This document shows, piece by piece, positions 32,713 through 39,764 of a stretch of DNA of 39,764 bases. The notes below the pieces were generated by a model that worked only from the letters and a program-made list of their open reading frames with translations, had not been told where the DNA came from and searched no databases. A program made the translations under genes and the position numbers. The DNA comes from an uncultured Pirellulaceae bacterium (GTDB lineage: Bacteria; Planctomycetota; Planctomycetia; Pirellulales; Pirellulaceae), in assembly GCA_938040995.1 (NCBI GenBank), contig CALHZT010000397.1, positions 1 to 39,764 of the forward strand, in the 5' to 3' direction. The first letter of the stretch is position 1, and each line of letters starts with the position of its first letter.

Positions 32713-35030
32713 CGTTTCGCAATGCTCTGACCAAGTCGCTGAAGAAGTGGCTCGTGCTTCTTGTCACGTTCTCTTTCTGCTGGGGATCACATTCCGCCAT
32801 CGCAGATTCTGGCAGCCACCAGACAATTCGTTATACGAAAACGCGAAAGCCGCCGATTGAGTTTGTCGTCGATGATACCTGGCTTTCTGGTGACGGGTAC
32901 CGACCGGTTCGCGTTCGCATCAAACCGGTTGGCCGCCCGAAGTTTGCTACCGATCGGCAAGTCACTCTTGAAGTCTTCCGGCGCGCAGTGCAAAACGACT
33001 TCTCGGGTGATGAGACTTCGATGACCGTGGATTTGCCAGAAGGCGAATCGCACGTCGATGTGTTGCTTCTTGTTCCGCAGAATCGCGTCATGAGATATTC
33101 GAGGCTGAGGGTTTGGGAGGGGCGCAAAGGGGCCCGGAATGTCGCGAGCATCACTATCGCCCAAAGTAACTCCAACAGTTATTCGAGCGAAGGTCTTCCG
33201 TCGATGTTGTTTGTCGACTCGGACTTGCCAACGCTCAAAGTTCGCTCCAGCGGTATTGGCCGGCAACGCGGGAAGAACGAAGCCGCCATTATCAATCCGA
33301 TCTCGCTCCTGCAAAGTATGCCGGCGATGTTGAGTTCGGTGCCTCGAACGGTAAGTGGCGGTGATGAGTTTGGAGCCAGCTGGATCGACATTGCCGAGAA
33401 CGTGAGCGAAGTCAGCTTTATGCACCATCTCGACTTGCCAGCCAACTGGCTTGCGTACAGCGGCGTGGACATCATTTATCTGTCTCTCGATGACCTCGCG
33501 AAGCTGCAGCAGGAGAATTTCGCAGCCTGGAATGCGATTGATCAGTGGCTGCGAAGTGGTGGCAATCTGTGGGTCGCTGGTGTTGGTGAAGATCTTTCGC
33601 GGTTGCAGCAAGCCGAAGAGTTGCTCGGTTTTGATTCGGCAGGCGAGACGGGCGCTAGTTCCGCAATCAAGTGGACTCAGCCGGGGAAATCAACGTTTGG
33701 TGATCAGGTCAGCGCGTTAAATTCCCAGCAGAACCAGAGGTGGGTGAACGGCCAATATGTGAATGACGAGGAATTGGGTGATGCGCCCAAGTTCAAGAAT
33801 CGCAAATCGAAGATGTTGTTCCGGGATTTGCAGTTGGGGCGAGTTGCCGCGTTTCAGTCCACGGATCCTCTCAGTCAATCTGATCGTTGGTACTGGAACT
33901 GGATCTGGAAATCGCTGGAAACCGAACGTTGGACATGGGCGGAGCGACACGGCTTCACGCCGACTCGATTCAACGACGGGTTTTGGCAGTATCTGATTCC
34001 GGGTGTCGGGCTGGCTCCGGTGAATTCCTTCCGGATTATTATTACGCTGTTCGCGCTAGTCGTCGGTCCGTTGAATTTTATCTTTCTCAGTCGCCGGGGC
34101 CGGCTGAACTGGATGCTTTTTACGGTGCCTCTTTCCGCGCTCCTCGTCACACTCGGTCTGACGGGTTACGCCCTCGTCACGGACGGAGTCTCGGCGAAAA
34201 GCCGCATCCGGTCAGTCATGGATCTTGATCAGTCGAAAGGACATGCGGCGATCTGGGCGAGGCAGACCTACTACGCTGGTGTCGCGCCATCCGAAGGGCT
34301 GACCTTCGGATCGACGGCTGCGGTCTATCCCGTCGACCACGACGGTGCGGCTCGAACGTATCAGGGCGGCAGTTCCCGGCGGCTGGTCTGGACGGGTGAT
34401 GAGGAGGCCGGCAAAGGTCAGCATCTTCATTCCGGATTTCTGCCGTCGAGGACGACTTCGCAGCTGCTGTCCGTTCAATCCGAGGACTCGCGACTGCAAC
34501 TGAAATTTCAGCGCGATGATGCGGATGGGATTGTGTTCGCAGAGAACCTGCTTGGCAGTCGTGTGCGTCTGGTCATTGTTCGTGATACTGATGGACAGCT
34601 TTATACGTCCACCGGATCAGAGAGCGGGAGTGGCATGGAGTTTGTTGAAGCGTCAAATGCCGAGGCGATTGAGTTGATTCAGCCTTTTATGGATTCGGGT
34701 CAACTGACCTTGCCAGAAGGTGTCGACTTGAGCCTGCTGGGTCGCAGCCAGAATCGCTGGCGGTGGAACTACAACAGCAATGTTGCGGACCCGTCTTCAG
34801 AAACCAGTCGGCTGGAGAAGGTCATTGATGAGTTTCTTTACCGTTCCCAGGTGGCTCCACCGGGTACCTATATGGCAGTCCTCGATGACAACGTGCAATT
34901 GCAGGTTGGGTTGCGCTCCCGAAAACGCCAATACGATTTCCACATTGTCCGAGGTCACTTTTCCAGTCAGTCGGCCCCCGAATCGCCCAAAGAGACACCC
35001 GGCGAATCGCCCCAACGAAATGACGATTGA
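32709..35030 (+). CDS. Large membrane protein linked to an ABC transporter
   Basis: A 773-residue protein of unknown function. Signal peptide MTFRNALTKSLKKWLVLLVT...SHSAIA at residues 1 to about 31. There follows a periplasmic part of about 400 residues, including a segment with DIIYLSLDDLAKL and WLRSGGNLWVAGVG that resembles Rossmann/glutamine-amidotransferase-like folds in GldG-type proteins. Two membrane helices lie at about 441-495 (IITLFALVVGPLNFIFLSRRG and TVPLSALLVTLGLTGYALVT), and the hydrophilic C-terminal part is about 280 residues. It is followed by an ABC ATPase and an ABC-2 permease, an order recalling Gld-like accessory proteins. This similarity is in layout and is not proven by motifs. 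Confidence 0.8.
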   Translation: MTFRNALTKSLKKWLVLLVTFSFCWGSHSAIADSGSHQTIRYTKTRKPPIEFVVDDTWLSGDGYRPVRVRIKPVGRPKFATDRQVTLEVFRRAVQNDFSGDETSMTVDLPEGESHVDVLLLVPQNRVMRYSRLRVWEGRKGARNVASITIAQSNSNSYSSEGLPSMLFVDSDLPTLKVRSSGIGRQRGKNEAAIINPISLLQSMPAMLSSVPRTVSGGDEFGASWIDIAENVSEVSFMHHLDLPANWLAYSGVDIIYLSLDDLAKLQQENFAAWNAIDQWLRSGGNLWVAGVGEDLSRLQQAEELLGFDSAGETGASSAIKWTQPGKSTFGDQVSALNSQQNQRWVNGQYVNDEELGDAPKFKNRKSKMLFRDLQLGRVAAFQSTDPLSQSDRWYWNWIWKSLETERWTWAERHGFTPTRFNDGFWQYLIPGVGLAPVNSFRIIITLFALVVGPLNFIFLSRRGRLNWMLFTVPLSALLVTLGLTGYALVTDGVSAKSRIRSVMDLDQSKGHAAIWARQTYYAGVAPSEGLTFGSTAAVYPVDHDGAARTYQGGSSRRLVWTGDEEAGKGQHLHSGFLPSRTTSQLLSVQSEDSRLQLKFQRDDADGIVFAENLLGSRVRLVIVRDTDGQLYTSTGSESGSGMEFVEASNAEAIELIQPFMDSGQLTLPEGVDLSLLGRSQNRWRWNYNSNVADPSSETSRLEKVIDEFLYRSQVAPPGTYMAVLDDNVQLQVGLRSRKRQYDFHIVRGHFSSQSAPESPKETPGESPQRNDD

Positions 35031-35075
35031 ACGTTGATCGATAAAGTACACACTACCGGCGACGTGGGGCATCCG

Positions 35076-36008
35076 ATGATCGAGCTGCGCCGTCTGCATC
35101 GATTCTTTGGATCGACTCGAGCCGTCAATGACATTTCATTCGAGATTGAAAAGGGGCAAGTCTTCGGTTTCATTGGCCCCAACGGTGCCGGCAAGACAAC
35201 GAGCATGCGCATCCTCGCAACGCTGGATTTGCCAAGTTACGGCGATGCGTTTGTGGACGGATTCTCTGCGGTGAATGACGCGGAGCGGGTAAAACGGCGG
35301 CTGGGATTTATGCCCGATGCGTTTGGCACGTATCCCGATGTCAATTGCCGCGAGTATCTGGATTTCTTTGCGCGAGCCTACGGGCTTGTCGGTCGGGAGC
35401 GAATGAAAGCCTGCCAACATGTGATGGGGTTCACTGGACTTGATGTGCTTGCGACCAAACCGATCAACGGCTTGTCGAAAGGAATGAAGCAGCGATTGTG
35501 CCTTGGGCGTGCGCTGGTTCATGATCCTTCCGTTTTGATTCTGGATGAACCGGCGGCTGGCCTGGATCCACGTGCCCGCATCGAGCTGCGCGAAATGATT
35601 CGCGAACTGGCGGTTGATGGCAAGACGGTCATGATCAGTTCGCACATCCTGACGGAGCTCGCGGAAATTTGTGATTGTGTCGGGATTGTGGAGCGAGGCG
35701 AACTTCTTGCCGTTGGTTCCGTCGCAGAGATGGAATCGCGACTGGCAAAAAGCGCTTCGATGCGAGTCACCGTGTTGGACCGTGCTCCGCAAGTCGCCGA
35801 ATGGATCACGTCCAATAATCCGGACTGCAAAGTCAAAGTCAAAGTCATCGGCAACGCCATCGATTTTGAACTGCCGATGGATCAACGTTCGCAGGCAAAG
35901 TTGCTGCGTGGTTTGATCGAGGCCGGTTTCGATGTCGCATCGTTTGGTGTTGTGGACCGCAATCTCGAAGAAGTGTTCCTGAACGTGACCAAGGGGCGCG
36001 TCCAATGA
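35076..36008 (+). CDS. ABC transporter ATP-binding protein
   Basis: About 310 residues. I prefer ATG 35076 (MIELRRLHRFFGSTRAV, the usual ABC beginning); a TTG at 35034, four bases after the previous stop, would add 14 residues. Walker A GPNGAGKTT, signature LSKGMKQRLCLGRAL, Walker B VLILDEPAAGLD and H-loop SSHIL are intact. After residue 225 a C-terminal extension is present, as in ATPases of ABC-2 systems (GldA/NosF/CcmA type). It overlaps the permease gene by four bases. Substrate unknown. Confidence 0.93.
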   Translation: MIELRRLHRFFGSTRAVNDISFEIEKGQVFGFIGPNGAGKTTSMRILATLDLPSYGDAFVDGFSAVNDAERVKRRLGFMPDAFGTYPDVNCREYLDFFARAYGLVGRERMKACQHVMGFTGLDVLATKPINGLSKGMKQRLCLGRALVHDPSVLILDEPAAGLDPRARIELREMIRELAVDGKTVMISSHILTELAEICDCVGIVERGELLAVGSVAEMESRLAKSASMRVTVLDRAPQVAEWITSNNPDCKVKVKVIGNAIDFELPMDQRSQAKLLRGLIEAGFDVASFGVVDRNLEEVFLNVTKGRVQ

Positions 36009-37690
36009 GCGATGTTGCGATCAATATGCCGGGTGACCGCTCCGACGACGCTCCAGAAGAGATTCTGGAGGGCAAGCTGATCGTGACCGATCCGCTGGAA
36101 CCGAAAACGCGCTGGGAATCGTGGCTGGATTCGATTAGCGACTGGGTGAATCCGATTCTTGTCAAAGAATCGCGACAGGCCCTCAAGAGTCGCCAATTCC
36201 TCGCCACGTTCACGTTATTGCTGGCTTGTTGTTGGGGCTGGTCACTGCTGGGCGTCGCGATTCGAATGCCAGGAATCTATTATGTGCCCGGCGGTCGATT
36301 CATGCTTGTCGGGTACTTCCTGATCCTTGCTATTCCGCTGTTGATCATTATTCCGTTCTTCGCGTTTCGCTCGCTCGCCGCCGAACGGGACGATGGCACG
36401 TTCGAGCTGCTTTCCATCTCCGCACTCCGGCCCTGGCAGATTATTACGGGGAAACTTGGAAGCGCAGCGCTGCAGATGCTGATCTTGCTCTCCGTGCTCG
36501 CGCCGTGCATGACGTTCACCTACTTGCTTCGCGGTGTTGACATTCTCTTTGTAGTCTCGATTCTCTTTTATGGCGCGGTGCTTTGCATGCTGTTGAGTTG
36601 TGTCGGGCTCTTGCTGGCTACGCTTACCCGCGCCCGTCACTGGCAAGTGCTCATCTCGGTTGCGTTCATTCTTGCGTTGGGACTTGTCTGTGTTTGGGTC
36701 TGTTTCGGCGGTTCGGTGTTCATCAATCAGGCGATGGCAGTAATTCCATTTAACCAGCCGGAATATTGGGTCGGTCAGGCCTGTTTGCTGACCGCAGTTG
36801 GCTGCCTTGCATCGATTTTGCTGCTCGCTGCATCTGCAAGAATCTCGCCTCGCAGTGAGAATCGTTCGACGAGATTACGAATTGCCATTCTTGTCACCCA
36901 TTTCGCCATGCTTGCATGGTTCAGCCGCTACTTCTTCAAATTTGACGGAGAGGTCGGCTTGATTGCCGGTTACACGTTTGCTTCGACGTTTCTGTTGATG
37001 GTGACCGGATCCATGATGACGGGCGAGGACTCGTTGCTTTCGGCGCGAGTACGGCGCGGGCTGCCAAAGACAACCTTGGGGCGGGCATTTCTGATGCTGC
37101 TCTATCCGGGCCCCGGAACCGGGTATTTGTTCGCAGCAGCGAACTTGATCATGATTTTTGTTGTCGCGCTCATGCTCGCGGTAAGTAAAGGTTTCAATGG
37201 CCGAAACCAAGAAGTCGAAGTCCTGAATTTTGCATTGGTGTGTGCGAGTTTTGGCGTTTTTTACCTTGGTCTTAATCGACTGATCCTCCGGCTGGCCTCA
37301 CGATCCACGCTTACCGGGCCAGTCCTTGGTTTCGTTAGCTGCGTGATCATGATCGGATTTGGTTGCCTTGTGCCGCTGACAGTTCAGTTCTCGCTGGCAA
37401 AGTACATTCCGGACTCTGGCGACTATACGATGATTCAACTTCCCAATCTTTTCTGGACCACGGTGGAAGTCGTTGACGGAAATAACTACGCCGAAATTGG
37501 GGGGCTGCTTCATCCCCTCGCCGCAGTTGTTTTTGTCGCTGCGGCGCTGGTGCTGTTGCTGAATATCGTCTTGCTTCCCGCTTCGGTTCATGTGCGCCGA
37601 GTCGCCACGCCGACTCGTGTTCAACAGGAGGAAGCCGAGTTGAATCCGCAACCCGAAGTCGAGCCGCAACGGCAAAGCCCCTGGGATTAG
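36005..37690 (+). CDS. ABC-2 type permease
   Basis: A 561-residue membrane protein with about 12 hydrophobic segments. The N-terminal cytoplasmic part includes WVNPILVKESRQALKSRQF, then membrane helices begin (FTLLLACCWGWSLLGVAI). The motif FRSLAAERDDGTFELLSISALRPWQIITGKL is the coupling-helix region characteristic of ABC-2 permeases. The C-terminal end is hydrophilic (EEAELNPQPEVEPQ). It has an ATGA overlap with the ATPase gene. Together with the 773-residue protein it would form one transporter complex. Confidence 0.9.
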   Translation: MSDVAINMPGDRSDDAPEEILEGKLIVTDPLEPKTRWESWLDSISDWVNPILVKESRQALKSRQFLATFTLLLACCWGWSLLGVAIRMPGIYYVPGGRFMLVGYFLILAIPLLIIIPFFAFRSLAAERDDGTFELLSISALRPWQIITGKLGSAALQMLILLSVLAPCMTFTYLLRGVDILFVVSILFYGAVLCMLLSCVGLLLATLTRARHWQVLISVAFILALGLVCVWVCFGGSVFINQAMAVIPFNQPEYWVGQACLLTAVGCLASILLLAASARISPRSENRSTRLRIAILVTHFAMLAWFSRYFFKFDGEVGLIAGYTFASTFLLMVTGSMMTGEDSLLSARVRRGLPKTTLGRAFLMLLYPGPGTGYLFAAANLIMIFVVALMLAVSKGFNGRNQEVEVLNFALVCASFGVFYLGLNRLILRLASRSTLTGPVLGFVSCVIMIGFGCLVPLTVQFSLAKYIPDSGDYTMIQLPNLFWTTVEVVDGNNYAEIGGLLHPLAAVVFVAAALVLLLNIVLLPASVHVRRVATPTRVQQEEAELNPQPEVEPQRQSPWD

Positions 37691-37697
37691 TTCGGCG

Positions 37698-37804
37698 GTA
37701 GCCGGAGTGGCAACACTTCGGGCTGTTGCGGTTGTCAGTTCGTCAGTGCCAACCCCCTCCAGCTGAAGGTGGGCGAATGCCCGAGCTGTTGCCAGCCCGG
37801 CTAC
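37698..37804. repeat. Dispersed palindromic element, copy 2
   Basis: Arms 37698-37722 and 37780-37804 (25 bases each) pair as an inverted repeat at 21 of 25 positions. The left arm starts GTAGCCGGAGTGGCAACAC and shares 23 of 25 bases with the left arm at 8849-8873. The interior differs in length between the copies (33 and 57 bases). Confidence 0.8.
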
Positions 37805-38157
37805 GGAGAGCAACTGATTTACTCATCTATGGCGCTCACAACGGGAACGGTAACTTTGCGGGTTACCAGGCAGTTATGCCAGCATGTTCTGAAGCGAACT
37901 TGAAAACACACTTGTTTTTGAGGCTTTGGAACGGCGAAGGGTTTGGCCCGTCAAAGTGAGGGGGGCTACTGTTACATAACTATTACCTCAAAGTCGCATG
38001 TTCGCAGGTGCCAGCTTCGCCTTGTCGTCTAGAATTTGTCGAGCTTGGGCCGAAGTCACTGAAGACTGTTTTCGCATGGTGGCGACGGTGGTTCAGGAGC
38101 AACAGCCCAGCGTCGATTACACGACGTAATTTGACAGATGACGACTAAGGATCCTCG
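37805..38157 (+). other. Intergenic region upstream of the desaturase
   Basis: About 350 bases with no credible gene; a short open frame ending at 37959 is partly inside the repeat and has no features of a real protein. The desaturase promoter is expected here. A possible Shine-Dalgarno, AAGGA (38147-38151), lies six bases before the ATG at 38158. I could not call -35/-10 boxes with confidence. Confidence 0.5.
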
Positions 38158-39333
38158 ATGACTCTTATCAACGATAAATTCTCTTCGCCAGAAGTTTCAA
38201 TAAACGGTTCAGCGATCGAAGAATCGCAAATGTCCCAGTCGCAGATCGACGCGTTGCCAGGCAATGCCACGAATCTTCGTCACGATGCAAAGCATGCTCC
38301 GCATGGTCCTGCAAATGATGGACATCACCACGGTGTAACATCGCGTGAAGCGTGGGATGCGGCTCGAGCCGAGATGATGACCAAAGGTCTCGACTGGCCA
38401 GCAACGATCTGGCTGGGTGTGATTCACATTAGCTGCCTGGTGGCTCCGTTCTTTTTCAGCTGGGAAGGTCTGATCGCCTGCCTGTTCCTTCACTGGGTCA
38501 CTGGCGGAATTGGTGTTTGCCTTGGGTATCACCGGCTGTTGACGCATACAAGTTTCAAGTGTCCCAACTGGGTTCGATACACACTGGCAGTCATTGGTGG
38601 ATTGTCCGGCGAAGGTTCGGCGCTCCACTGGACGGCCAATCACCGGAAGCATCACGCGCATAGTGATCACGAAGGTGACCCGCATTCGCCACTGGACGGA
38701 CCATGGTGGAGTCACATTCTGTGGACGGCTGTTGCACGAACAGACGAAGATCTCAAGGAATTTCATGACCGTTGGATTCCGGACCTGAAAGATGACAAGG
38801 GACTGATCCTGATCCACAAATTGTTCTTGCCATCGCATTTTGCGCTAGGTGCATTGCTTGCCGGAATTGGATACTGGCTTGGTGGGCGCGAAATAGCCCG
38901 GTCGATGGTGATTTGGGGCATGTTTGTCCGTTTGGCCTTTGTGCTTCACTCCACGTGGTTCGTGAATTCGGCCAGTCACATGTGGGGATATCGTAACTAC
39001 GACACGACTGATGAGAGCCGTAACAACTGGTGGGTCGCTTTGTTGACTTACGGTGAAGGTTGGCATAACAATCACCACGCCTATCCGCGCATGGCCCGTC
39101 ATGGTCACAAGTGGTGGGAAATCGACGTGACGTTCATCACGATCAGTCTGATGGAAAAGCTGGGTTGGGCAACGGAAGTCGTTGATCACCAGCACAAGCA
39201 GAAAGACGATCTCAATACGATTCGTAAACCTGCAGCGGCCGTTGATACAGCTGCCATTCTGAAGGCGAATTACGCGGAGCTCGAGAAGCGTCGCGCGTCA
39301 CAACCGATCGAACGAGAGACTTCGGAAGTTTAG
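38158..39333 (+). CDS. Acyl-CoA delta-9-type fatty acid desaturase
   Basis: A 391-residue membrane di-iron desaturase that introduces a double bond into acyl chains, adjusting membrane fluidity. The three histidine boxes are complete: HRLLTH (125-130), HRKHH (162-166) and HNNHH (303-307). Four hydrophobic segments surround them (about 83-100, 104-122, 222-242 and 247-268). The N-terminal 60 residues are hydrophilic and His-rich (HDAKHAPHGPANDGHHHG) and unlike the core family; Met25 is an alternative start, but the AAGGA site favours 38158. Electron donor genes are not nearby. The TAG stop coincides with the first base of the downstream repeat block. Confidence 0.93.
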   Translation: MTLINDKFSSPEVSINGSAIEESQMSQSQIDALPGNATNLRHDAKHAPHGPANDGHHHGVTSREAWDAARAEMMTKGLDWPATIWLGVIHISCLVAPFFFSWEGLIACLFLHWVTGGIGVCLGYHRLLTHTSFKCPNWVRYTLAVIGGLSGEGSALHWTANHRKHHAHSDHEGDPHSPLDGPWWSHILWTAVARTDEDLKEFHDRWIPDLKDDKGLILIHKLFLPSHFALGALLAGIGYWLGGREIARSMVIWGMFVRLAFVLHSTWFVNSASHMWGYRNYDTTDESRNNWWVALLTYGEGWHNNHHAYPRMARHGHKWWEIDVTFITISLMEKLGWATEVVDHQHKQKDDLNTIRKPAAAVDTAAILKANYAELEKRRASQPIERETSEV

Positions 39334-39397
39334 AAGCTATTTCAAGACTGTTCGTAGTACCGGCTTTAGCCGGAATTGAGTATGGAATTTCCGCCTA
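39333..39397. repeat. Repeat block B, inverted copy
   Basis: 65 bases directly after the desaturase stop, matching the reverse complement of about 31973-32036 at roughly 59 of 65 positions. It contains the hairpin ACCGGCTTTAGCCGG near 39359-39373. Confidence 0.8.
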
Positions 39398-39398
39398 A

Positions 39399-39764
39399 CT
39401 CGTCGGCGAGCCGGCTGCGTCAGCTGCCGGGTGCTCAGGGCCGAATACTCATTGCCGGTACCTTAACGCGGCCGGCTGAAAGCTTGCACGCTGACTACAA
39501 ATTTACCAGCCAACAGCGATGCACCACTGCATGGTATCGATTTCGAACGGTCAACTCAGGTCGACCTGGTTTACAACGCGGCGATCATCGAGCCACAACA
39601 CCCGGCAGCTTACGCAGCCGGCTCGCCAGAAACCGATTGAGCAGTATTGGCCGAGCGAAGCTCGTTGGCGAGCCGGCTGCGTCAGCTGCCGGGTGCTCAG
39701 GGCCGAATACTCATTGCCGGTACCTTAACGCGGCCGGCTGAAAGCTTGCACGCTGACTACAAAT
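39399..39764. repeat. Tandem 262-bp repeat (block A with terminal inverted repeats), second unit cut by window end
   Basis: Unit 1 is 39399-39660; unit 2 starts at 39661 and runs past the window end. Their first 104 bases differ at only one position. Inside unit 1, 39405-39433 and 39599-39627 are inverted repeats matching at 28 of 29 positions (start GGCGAGCCGGCTGCGTCAGC). Positions 39468-39652 match block A at 31784-31968. Open frames here shift between copies, so I regard them as non-coding. Confidence 0.88.

Noticed and set aside
35826..35846. Short triplet-like repeat AAAGTC x3 in the ABC ATPase gene
   Set aside because: It only encodes KVKVKV within a beta strand; there is no sign of slippage or of a larger array.
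39376..39741. Open frame of 121 codons within the tandem repeat
   Set aside because: The related block at 31784 is open in a different frame, so no protein is conserved between copies.
39399..39764. Tandem repeats as a CRISPR array
   Set aside because: The unit is 262 bases with terminal inverted repeats; there are no short repeats with unique spacers and no cas genes.

Overview
The window looks like chromosomal DNA of a planctomycete, most likely of the Pirellula/Rhodopirellula type. The signs are a formylglycine-type sulfatase, a methanofuran/tetrahydromethanopterin C1 gene set, a DUF1559 pilin-like protein, an ECF sigma factor paired with a large Ser/Thr kinase, a secreted protein with the LEPR-XLL N-terminal motif, a dockerin/PEP-CTERM protein, few strong Shine-Dalgarno sites, and many short palindromic intergenic repeats. 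This assignment is inferred from gene content; no rRNA or tRNA gene was seen.

Region 1 (1-9784) carries a sulfatase, mobA (molybdopterin guanine dinucleotide synthesis), a DinB-like protein and the C1 cluster ftr - fwdD - small ORF - fwdB - fwdA - fwdC. The main discovery is in fwdB. Its reading frame is interrupted once, by a TGA at 6000-6002, at the place where the family has its Mo/W-binding Cys/Sec. The TGA is followed by the His-Gly-Pro motif and by a hairpin (6022-6037) whose position and loop fit a bacterial SECIS element. I read this as one selenoprotein gene, 5598-6992. An intact FeS cysteine motif, a separate molybdopterin-dinucleotide-binding subunit and a nearby mobA suggest a true redox formylmethanofuran dehydrogenase, not the metal-free hydrolase form known from methylotrophic proteobacteria.

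Region 2 (9785-18230) starts with a 246-bp nested palindrome. Minus-strand genes follow: a short DsbD-like thiol:disulfide exchanger, a YceH-family protein, and an apparent operon reading ECF sigma factor -> Ser/Thr kinase with TPRs -> secreted LEPR-XLL matrixin-like protease.

Region 3 (18574-30951) is a tightly packed plus-strand operon: DUF1559 pilin-like protein, HEAT-repeat lipoprotein, three glycosyltransferases, an MsbA-type ABC exporter, a sulfotransferase fused to two phosphotransferase-like domains, and a dockerin/PEP-CTERM surface protein. Several genes overlap by ATGA. It looks like a locus for making, exporting and modifying a surface glycan, together with a protein sorted by the PEP-CTERM route.

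Region 4 (31160-39764) has a small lipoprotein, a small membrane protein, an 773-residue membrane protein with an ABC ATPase and an ABC-2 permease (one operon), and an acyl-CoA-type fatty acid desaturase. Composite repeats flank this block: one at 31722-32167, and an inverted and tandemly duplicated relative at 39333 to the window end.
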